8,171 nt of DNA, taken from contig CAZRXM010000047.1 in NCBI GenBank assembly GCA_964604045.1, positions 1 to 8,171 of the forward strand, read 5' to 3'. A program made the position numbers and the translations under genes. Under the pieces are notes generated by a model, which had not been told where the DNA came from, searched no databases, and was given only the letters and a program-made list of their open reading frames with translations. Positions 1-5,996 of the stretch are shown here, in pieces (positions within the stretch are counted from its first letter, which is position 1; every line of letters starts with the position of its first letter). This stretch comes from DRVP01 sp964604045. Lineage in GTDB: Archaea; Thermoproteota; Bathyarchaeia; Bathyarchaeales; Bathycorpusculaceae.

Positions 1-1232
1 AGAAGGCGGCTGAAAACGGCATAGACATATTCCGAGTTTTCGACGCCCTAAACGATGTCCGAAACATGGAAGTCGCCATAAAAACCGTTAAAAAGGTTGG
101 CAAGCATGCACAGGGCACCATATGCTACACCATAAGCCCAGTCCACACCATAGAGTATTATGTGGGTGTTGCCAAAAAGTTGGCTGGGCTTGGCTGCGAC
201 TCCATATGCATTAAGGACATGGCTGGGATGCTTGCGCCCCAGCCAGCCTACGAACTCATAAAAGCCCTAAAAAGGGAGGTGGGCTTGCCAGTGCACTTGC
301 ATTGCCACTGCACCAGCGGAATGGCCATGATGACCTACCTGCGAGCATGTGAAGCTGAAGTAGACATAATAGACACAGCCTTCTCGCCACTGGCTTGGGG
401 GACATCCCAACCACCAGTGGAGTCTGTTGTTGCAGCATTGAAGGGAACACCTTATGACCCGGGATTCGACATGAGTCTTCTCCAAGAGATTGCAGAATAC
501 TTCCGAGAGCTTAGAGAAAAGTACTATGACCCCTTAGGGCTTATAGACCCCAAAGCCGAAAGGGTTGACCCATCCATAATGGTTCATCAAATTCCGGGCG
601 GAATGTTCTCTAACCTTCTTGAACAGTTGAGGGAGCAGAACGCTGTTCCCAGGCTTAAGGAGGTTTTAGAGGAGGTTCCGAGGGTTAGAAAGGAGCTTGG
701 TTACCCGCCGCTAGTGACGCCAACAAGTCAAATCGTTGGAACGCAAGCGGTCCTAAATGTTTTGTCTGGAAAACGCTACAGTGTAGTGCCTAAGGAGGTT
801 AGGGACTATGTTAAAGGTTTTTACGGGCAACCCCCAGCTCCCATAGACGAGGAAGTTAAAAGACTTATCATAGGCGACGAAGAACCCATAACCTGTCGCC
901 CTGCAGACCTTCTTGAACCTGTTTTGGACAAGATTCCGGAAGAGGTTAAACCGTACATTGAAAGTGAAGAGGACATGCTTACCTACGCGTTGTTTCCAGC
1001 CGTAGCCCTAGAGTTCTTTAAGAAACGAAAGGCGAGGAGGGGGGAAGCCAAAACCGCGGTGCCTGAGGAGAAATTAGCTGAGCTGGAGAAGGTGGCGGCC
1101 GTTTCAGTAGCTGTAGTTGTCCATCTTGCTGAACGAGGCGGAGTTAAAGCCTTAACTTTGCGGAGGTTTAGACGTGAAGTTTCTCCGTGGGTTTTAGTTT
1201 GGCGCAAAATTTTAGCCGAGCATGGTGTGTGA
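1..1232 (+). CDS. pycB: Carboxyltransferase subunit, PycB/OadA/transcarboxylase-5S family (5' partial)
   Basis: Moves CO2 between a carboxylated biotin and pyruvate/oxaloacetate: subunit B of pyruvate carboxylase, alpha subunit of oxaloacetate decarboxylase, or 5S subunit of methylmalonyl-CoA transcarboxylase. The start is off the window. The frame is open from base 3 and begins with the family motif IDIFRVFDALNDVRNME, so the ATG at 66 is internal. Visible active-site parts are IKDMAG (Lys at 213-215, equivalent to the carbamylated metal-bridging lysine) and HLHCH (His at 300-302 and 306-308, metal ligands). The conserved C-terminal association domain follows (PGGMFSNL, TPTSQIVGTQA, PADLLEP). 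After a charged linker, a tail at about 1065-1229 resembles the soluble end of OadG subunits (see findings). The biotin carrier begins 2 nt after the stop, so the two are surely cotranscribed. The family is certain; the exact substrate pair is not, because biotin carboxylase and membrane beta subunits are not visible. Confidence 0.93.
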   Translation, partial: KAAENGIDIFRVFDALNDVRNMEVAIKTVKKVGKHAQGTICYTISPVHTIEYYVGVAKKLAGLGCDSICIKDMAGMLAPQPAYELIKALKREVGLPVHLHCHCTSGMAMMTYLRACEAEVDIIDTAFSPLAWGTSQPPVESVVAALKGTPYDPGFDMSLLQEIAEYFRELREKYYDPLGLIDPKAERVDPSIMVHQIPGGMFSNLLEQLREQNAVPRLKEVLEEVPRVRKELGYPPLVTPTSQIVGTQAVLNVLSGKRYSVVPKEVRDYVKGFYGQPPAPIDEEVKRLIIGDEEPITCRPADLLEPVLDKIPEEVKPYIESEEDMLTYALFPAVALEFFKKRKARRGEAKTAVPEEKLAELEKVAAVSVAVVVHLAERGGVKALTLRRFRREVSPWVLVWRKILAEHGV

Positions 1233-1234
1233 AC

Positions 1235-1792
1235 ATGTCAACGTACGAGGTTTTCGTGGACGGTAAACCCAGAAGAGTTGAGGTTTCAAGAATTAGGGAA
1301 GCTCTCTTCACAGTTAAGGTTGACGGCGAAACCTTCACGGTTCAAGTTCCAGAAGGCAAACCCGTTTATGATAGAGTTTTCCAGATTATAGTCAACGACA
1401 AAGCTTACACTGTGCTTTTGGAGAAGATCAATAAGACAAAGCCTTTTACGGTGAAGGTTGAAGAAACTTCCTTTAAAGTGGAGTTGAAAGCACCGACGTC
1501 TATGCATCCGGTTACACCGGCAACCCAACTAGCCTTTCAAAGGTTAACTATTGGAACTCCAAAGCCTAGTCAAACTGTTTCCGGGACAGTCACAGCACCT
1601 ATGACTGGCAAAATAATCTCTATAAGGGTTAAGAAGGGCGACCATGTTAATGTTGGACAGGTTTTGTGTATCTTGGAAGCCATGAAGATGGAAAATGAAA
1701 TCACTGCGCCTGTGGCTGGAACTGTCCGGGAAATTCTCGTTTCTGAGGATGCCTCAGTGAACGAGGGCGACCCGCTTTTTGTTGTGGGCTAG
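1235..1792 (+). CDS. Biotin carboxyl carrier protein (BCCP / transcarboxylase 1.3S-like)
   Basis: Carries CO2 on a biotin attached to lysine and hands it to the upstream carboxyltransferase. It is 185 aa from the ATG at 1235. That start is chosen because it follows the preceding TGA by 2 nt and begins the beta-rich fold at MSTYEVFVDGKP; a longer in-frame start at 1187 would only add residues lying inside the previous gene. The C-terminal biotinyl/lipoyl domain (about residues 115-185) has the motif EAMKMENEI, with Lys151 as the biotin site 34 residues before the end, as is typical. A flexible Pro/Thr/Ser-rich linker (about 86-114) precedes it. Residues 4-84 hold two tandem copies of a beta-rich unit, each containing FTVKV (25-29 and 71-75). 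No strong Shine-Dalgarno is present, so translation is probably coupled to pycB. Its TAG overlaps the stop of the convergent mutase gene by 4 nt. Confidence 0.93.
   Translation: MSTYEVFVDGKPRRVEVSRIREALFTVKVDGETFTVQVPEGKPVYDRVFQIIVNDKAYTVLLEKINKTKPFTVKVEETSFKVELKAPTSMHPVTPATQLAFQRLTIGTPKPSQTVSGTVTAPMTGKIISIRVKKGDHVNVGQVLCILEAMKMENEITAPVAGTVREILVSEDASVNEGDPLFVVG
1244..1486 (+). repeat. Tandem duplication inside the BCCP N-terminal region
   Basis: Two units encode residues 4-38 and 49-84 of the carrier. They align with a single one-residue gap: both have hydrophobic-x-hydrophobic-x-V followed by D/N-x-K, then a few residues to F-T-V-K-V, an acidic pair, F-x-V-x-V/L. The match is clear at protein level and weaker at DNA level, so the duplication is old. 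Many simple BCCPs of this class show only one such strand unit ahead of the linker (family knowledge). Confidence 0.6.
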
Positions 1793-3477
1793 AAGATTGC
1801 TGGAGGCTTGTATTCGCCGAAGACCTCCCTGAGGACGTCGCAGATCTCGCCTAAAGTGGCGTATTCCCTAATAGCTCGAATGATGTGAGGCATTAGATTT
1901 TCACCTTCCTTTTCGGCAGCTCGCCGTAGCGTTTCCAAGGCTTCCTTAACTTTCACGTTATTTCTCCGGCTTTTCACCTCTTTTAGTCGTTCTATAAGCT
2001 GTTTTTCGATTTCAGGGTCTATTCGCAGAATCTTTACTGGTGTTTTCTCTTCGCTTACGAACTCGTTCACACCTACGATTATGCGTTTTCTGCTTTCCAC
2101 CTCTTTCTGGTAGCGGTAGGCGCTTTCTATGATTTCCCTTTGCATGAAACCCTTTTCAATAGCCGCAATGGCCCCACCCATTTCATCTATCTGCTGTATG
2201 TATTCGGCGGCTTTTTCCTCAATCTGCTTGGTCAGATACTCCACGTAATAGGAGCCTCCGAGGGGGTCTATGGTGTCAGCCACGCCGCTTTCGTAGGCTA
2301 TTATCTGCTGGGTTCTAAGGGCTATGGTGACTGCCTGCTCGCTTGGTAAAGCGTAGGCCTCATCGAAGGAGTTAGTGTGGAGGGACTGGGTTCCGCCTAA
2401 AACCGCCGCTAGGGCTTGCAGTGTTACGCGGATAATGTTGTTTAGGGGTTGCTGGGCTGTAAGCGAAACGCCGGAGGTCTGAGTGTGGAAGCGCAACATC
2501 CAAGAAGCCGGGTTTTTAGCCTTAAAACGTTCCCGCATAATCTTCGCCCAAAGACGTCTGGCAGCTCTAAACTTGGCGACTTCTTCGAAAAGGTTGTTGT
2601 GGGCTGCGAAGAAGAATGAAAGTCTGCTGGCAAACTGGTCAACGTTTAGACCTCGGTCTAAAGCAGCTTGCACATAAGCTATGGCGTTTGCAAGGGTGAA
2701 GGCTATCTCCTGGACGGCTGTAGCTCCAGCCTCACGGATATGGTAGCCGCTTATGCTTATCACGTTCCATTTCGGCACGTTTCTGACGCAGTATTCGAAA
2801 ATGTCAGTGACTAGGCGCATGGATGGTTTTGGAGGGAAAATGTACATGCCTCTGGCAACATACTCCTTTAAAATGTCGTTTTGTACAGTGCCGTCCAACG
2901 CGTTTTGGGGTACGCCTTGCTTTTCGCCGACGATAATGTACATGGCAAGTAAAATCGCGGCTGGAGCATTGATGGTCATGGAAGTTGTTATTTTGTCAAG
3001 GGGTATGCCATTGAAAATTATCTCCATGTCCCTTAAAGTGCTAACGCTTACGCCGGCCCTCCCCACTTCACCTCTCGCCATAGGGTGATCGCAGTCGTAA
3101 CCCACCTGTGTTGGAAAGTCAAAGGCTACGCTGAGCCCTGTTTGACCCTGGCTGAGGAGATATTTGAATCGCTGATTTGTCTGTTCAGCCGTGCCGAAGC
3201 CTGCGTATTGCCTCATGGTCCAAAAGCGTGCCCTATACATTGTTGGGTAGATGCCTCGCGTAAAGGGGTACACACCTGGAAACCCTAAGTCGCCAAGATA
3301 GTCAAGGTTTTGTACGTCTAAAGGTGTGTAAAGACGGTTTACTGGCATGTCTGAGCTGGTTAAAAACACGCCCCTTTCAGGGAGACGTTCAACGCTTTTA
3401 GCTACAACCTCCTTCTCCCACAACTCTTTCTCCCGGCGGATTTTCTCCAGTATTTTGTCGTCAAACAAGCGGCACAC
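1789..3477 (-). CDS. mcmA1: Methylmalonyl-CoA mutase, large (catalytic) subunit
   Basis: Interconverts (R)-methylmalonyl-CoA and succinyl-CoA by radical rearrangement; this subunit is the substrate-binding TIM barrel. It is 562 aa and ends after the barrel, with no DxHxxG cobalamin-binding domain, so it must pair with a separate B12 subunit (mcmA2 type) that is not in the window. Conserved segments in order: YPTMY (77-81), RQYAGF (89-94), GLSVAFDFPTQVGYD (114-128), TVQNDILKEYVARGMYIFPP (197-216), ISGYHIREAGAT (242-253), FHTQTSGVSLT (330-340), GGTQSLHTNSFDEA (361-374). Tyr91, Arg209 and His246 sit at a constant +2 offset from Tyr89, Arg207 and His244 of the Propionibacterium enzyme. This supports methylmalonyl-CoA rather than isobutyryl-CoA as substrate. 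The GTG start at 3477 is supported by a TATA-like box centred about 27 bp upstream (leaderless mRNA). It lies tail to tail with the BCCP, overlapping by 4 nt. Confidence 0.95.
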   Translation of the reverse strand: MCRLFDDKILEKIRREKELWEKEVVAKSVERLPERGVFLTSSDMPVNRLYTPLDVQNLDYLGDLGFPGVYPFTRGIYPTMYRARFWTMRQYAGFGTAEQTNQRFKYLLSQGQTGLSVAFDFPTQVGYDCDHPMARGEVGRAGVSVSTLRDMEIIFNGIPLDKITTSMTINAPAAILLAMYIIVGEKQGVPQNALDGTVQNDILKEYVARGMYIFPPKPSMRLVTDIFEYCVRNVPKWNVISISGYHIREAGATAVQEIAFTLANAIAYVQAALDRGLNVDQFASRLSFFFAAHNNLFEEVAKFRAARRLWAKIMRERFKAKNPASWMLRFHTQTSGVSLTAQQPLNNIIRVTLQALAAVLGGTQSLHTNSFDEAYALPSEQAVTIALRTQQIIAYESGVADTIDPLGGSYYVEYLTKQIEEKAAEYIQQIDEMGGAIAAIEKGFMQREIIESAYRYQKEVESRKRIIVGVNEFVSEEKTPVKILRIDPEIEKQLIERLKEVKSRRNNVKVKEALETLRRAAEKEGENLMPHIIRAIREYATLGEICDVLREVFGEYKPPAIF

Positions 3478-3500
3478 CCAAAACTACATTTTTGAAGGTG

Positions 3501-3508
3501 CATATAAA
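3501..3508 (-). promoter_or_regulatory. TATA-like box for the mutase gene
   Basis: On the minus strand this reads TTTATATG, centred about 27 bp before the GTG at 3477. That is the spacing expected for an archaeal TATA box when transcription starts at the first base of the start codon. No Shine-Dalgarno precedes the GTG, which fits a leaderless transcript. The assignment rests on spacing and composition alone. Confidence 0.5.
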
Positions 3509-3541
3509 TGGCTATTCAACGCCTAGGATGCGCTGGCATGT

Positions 3542-3554
3542 CTTTAAAGTTTAA
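3542..3554 (+). promoter_or_regulatory. AT-rich TATA-like element for polB
   Basis: CTTTAAAGTTTAAA-type sequence with two TTTAAA copies in an otherwise mixed region. If used as a TATA box, transcription would begin near 3572-3577, giving a leader of roughly 15-20 nt before the ATG at 3592. This placement would exclude the longer in-frame start at 3508 and the one at 3538. Low certainty, as composition is the only evidence. Confidence 0.35.
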
Positions 3555-3591
3555 AGGGTTGTGGCTTCAAATTCTTGAGTGGCGAAGAGGC

Positions 3592-5982
3592 ATGAAGATC
3601 ACGTTTTGGCTGTTGGATGTGAACTATGAAGTTGTGAACCATGAGCCAGAGGTTTGGCTTTGGGGGATAGATACTTCCGGTAACAGGGTTCTGGTTATTG
3701 ACAAAAGTTTCCTAACGTATTTTTACGCCATTGTTGATAAGGGCTACAGCCCCATCAAGCTTACCGAGGAAATCATGTCGAGAAGGGCGCTTTACCCCTT
3801 TATAGTAAAGGTTGAACCCGTTGAAAGGCGTTTTTTCGGCAAACCCGTGAAAGCCTTAAAGATATACTGTAAAGACCCCGATTTGGTGGCAAAGTATGCT
3901 AAGGCGTTGCAGAAGCTTGACGGTGTTAAAGATTGCCTTGAAGACGATATTCGATACTCTATGCGGTATTTAATCGACAACGGGGTTGTCCCATGCGGAT
4001 GGCACGAGATTGAAGTCGAAGAAGAAAGTGGACGGCGCAATGTTAAAGTTGATCATGTTTATGTGGCTAAAAGTTCTCCTCGTTTTGTTGAGAAAACGGA
4101 TGTTCCAAACTTGAGGGTTTTAGGCTTTTCAATGATATGCTACGGCAAGGAGGGGGCTCCTAAACCGGACAGAAACCCGGTTGTCATAATCTCTACGGCT
4201 ACGAACACTGGTGAGGAGAGGCAGTTCGTAGCGGGGGAAAACATGGACGACAAGCCCCTCCTAGAGGCTTTCATCGATTACGTGCAACGTTTTGACCCTG
4301 ATGTCATTGTTGGCTTCGGCGTTAATAGACAGGATTGGAGCTACCTTAAGGAACGTTGTAAAAGACTTGGGCTACGTTTGTCCGTTGATAGAGCTGGAAC
4401 AGAACCCCACACAAGCGTTTACGGTCACGTCTCAATAACGGGGAGGGCTAATGTAGATCTTTTCGACTATGCCGACGAGTTTCCGGACGTGAAGGTTAAA
4501 TCTTTGGAGAATTTGGCTGACTATTTGGGTGTAATGAAGATTGAAAACCGCATCTTAATTGAGGATGTGGAGTTCGCTAGCTACTGGGACGATAGGGAGA
4601 AACGCGAAATACTGAAGCGGTTTTCCATGGAAAACACCCGGTGCATAATGGGTATAGCCAACGCCATCCTGGACTTCGCAATACAGCTTTCAAGCCTTGT
4701 GGGTTTACCCCTAGACCACGTTGGAACAGCAGCTGTAGGCTTCCGCGTGGAATGGTTTCTGATAAAACATGCCCACAGGATCGGGGAGCTTGTGCCAAAA
4801 AGGGTTGAACAGCCTTATAGACCATATGCTGGAGCCATCGTGCTCAGCCCCAAACCCGGGCTTCACGAAAACATTGCCGTCTTAGACTTCGCCTCAATGT
4901 ACCCTAACATCATGATAGCCTACAATCTCTCCCCAGACACTTATGTAGCTCCAGGGGAACAGACACCGCCCAGCGGGGTTTTTGAGGCGCCGGAAGTTAG
5001 GCACAGGTTCCGTAAGGAGCCTACGGGGTTTTACAAGGAGGTTTTATCATACCTCATCAACGTGAGAGGCGAAATCCGAGCGAAAATGAAGCAGTACCCC
5101 CAGGACAGCGTTGAATACCGGGTTTTGGACGCCAGGCAGAAAGCCGTGAAGGTTATAACAAACGCTTCTTACGGCTATGCGGGTTGGATTGGCGCCAGGT
5201 GGTACATGAAACCCGTCGCTGAGGCTGCAACCGCATGGGGTAGACACACGATTTTAACAGCTATTAAAATGGCTGAGGAGGAAGGCTTAACAGTTGTGTA
5301 CGGCGATACTGACAGTCTCTTCATAAAATACGACCCGGAAAAAGTGGAAAGACTCGCAGAGAAGATATGTGAAAAACTAGGTTTGGAGATAAAGCCGGAC
5401 AAAATCTACGCGCGAATATTTTTCACAGAAGCCAAAAAACGATACGCAGGGCTTCTTCCAGACGGACGCTTAGACATTGTTGGCTTAGAAGTCATAAGGG
5501 GAGACTGGGCTGCCGTGGCTAAGAGGGTGCAGGAAAAGGTTTTGGAGGTTATTTTGAAGGAGCGGTCCCCTCAAAAAGCTGCAATGGTTGTAAAACAGTT
5601 TATTCAAGAGCTTAGGCAGAGGAAAACTCCATACCGAGATCTGGTGATATGGAAAACTCTAACAAAATCTATTGACGAATACGAGGTTAAGGCTCCCCAT
5701 GTAGCAGCCGCGAGAATGTTGATGGAAAAGGGCTGGAAACTCGCCATGGGCGACAAGGTTGGCTATGTTGTTGTTATGGGATCTGGAAGGCTCTATGAAC
5801 GGGTTAAACCATACATGTTCGCCAACTATGATGAAGTAGACGTTGAATACTATGTAACTAACCAGATTGTGCCAGCGGCTGCACGGGTGCTTGAATGTTT
5901 CGGCATAACTGAGGAGCAGCTGCTCAAAGGAGGGCCTGAAGAGGGGACGACGAAGAGGCTTACAGACTTTTTTGGAGGTTAG
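3592..5982 (+). CDS. polB: Family B DNA polymerase with degenerate exonuclease motifs
   Basis: Template-directed DNA synthesis; 796 aa, close to the usual archaeal PolB length. Polymerase residues are intact: motif A DFASMYPNI (Asp432), motif B K520-VIT-NASYG (524-528), motif C YGDTDS (Asp572, Asp574), KKRY (615-618) and GLEVIRGD. The exonuclease domain is present but damaged. Exo I, normally FDIE, is F-S-M-I (179-182), losing both acids. Exo II keeps Asp248 but its usual Asn is Gly243. Exo III, normally YxxxD, is FSMEN (344-348), with Phe for Tyr and Asn for Asp. Proofreading is therefore probably absent. The C-terminus TKRLTDFF (787-794) resembles a PCNA-binding PIP box without the Gln. The start at 3592 is chosen because family-like sequence begins at MKITFWLLD and a TATA-like element lies 40-50 bp upstream; starting at 3508 would add 28 unconvincing residues. 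The gene is divergent from the mutase and convergent with dnaG. It resembles exo-dead B polymerases such as Pol zeta in logic, but family placement (PolB1/2/3) is unresolved. Confidence 0.93.
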   Translation: MKITFWLLDVNYEVVNHEPEVWLWGIDTSGNRVLVIDKSFLTYFYAIVDKGYSPIKLTEEIMSRRALYPFIVKVEPVERRFFGKPVKALKIYCKDPDLVAKYAKALQKLDGVKDCLEDDIRYSMRYLIDNGVVPCGWHEIEVEEESGRRNVKVDHVYVAKSSPRFVEKTDVPNLRVLGFSMICYGKEGAPKPDRNPVVIISTATNTGEERQFVAGENMDDKPLLEAFIDYVQRFDPDVIVGFGVNRQDWSYLKERCKRLGLRLSVDRAGTEPHTSVYGHVSITGRANVDLFDYADEFPDVKVKSLENLADYLGVMKIENRILIEDVEFASYWDDREKREILKRFSMENTRCIMGIANAILDFAIQLSSLVGLPLDHVGTAAVGFRVEWFLIKHAHRIGELVPKRVEQPYRPYAGAIVLSPKPGLHENIAVLDFASMYPNIMIAYNLSPDTYVAPGEQTPPSGVFEAPEVRHRFRKEPTGFYKEVLSYLINVRGEIRAKMKQYPQDSVEYRVLDARQKAVKVITNASYGYAGWIGARWYMKPVAEAATAWGRHTILTAIKMAEEEGLTVVYGDTDSLFIKYDPEKVERLAEKICEKLGLEIKPDKIYARIFFTEAKKRYAGLLPDGRLDIVGLEVIRGDWAAVAKRVQEKVLEVILKERSPQKAAMVVKQFIQELRQRKTPYRDLVIWKTLTKSIDEYEVKAPHVAAARMLMEKGWKLAMGDKVGYVVVMGSGRLYERVKPYMFANYDEVDVEYYVTNQIVPAAARVLECFGITEEQLLKGGPEEGTTKRLTDFFGG

Positions 5983-5996
5983 CTACCAAAAAGGTC
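5965..5996. terminator. Inverted repeat across the polB/dnaG convergent stops
   Basis: Arms GACTTTTTTGG (5965-5975) and CCAAAAAGGTC (5986-5996) flank a 10-nt loop holding both stop codons. In the + strand RNA all 11 positions pair, one as G-U; in the minus strand RNA that position is an A-C mismatch. Each arm also carries a run of T on the outgoing strand (T6 on +, T5 on -), which fits U-rich archaeal termination in both directions. The structure lies inside the ends of both coding regions rather than after them. A role in termination is inference. Confidence 0.45.

Noticed and set aside
66..68. ATG at 66 as the true start of the carboxyltransferase
   Set aside because: The frame is open to base 3 and the upstream codons encode the conserved IDIFRVFDALNDVRN segment, so the gene is cut by the window edge.
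2753..3288. Open frames on the + strand opposite the mutase
   Set aside because: The mutase catalytic residues are on the minus strand here; these frames are antisense shadows.
3508..3591. Possible 28-residue N-terminal extension of the polymerase from the ATG at 3508
   Set aside because: The extra sequence does not look like a PolB N-terminus, includes the TATA-like element at 3542-3554, and the ATG lies in the mutase promoter; the start at 3592 fits better. Not fully excluded.
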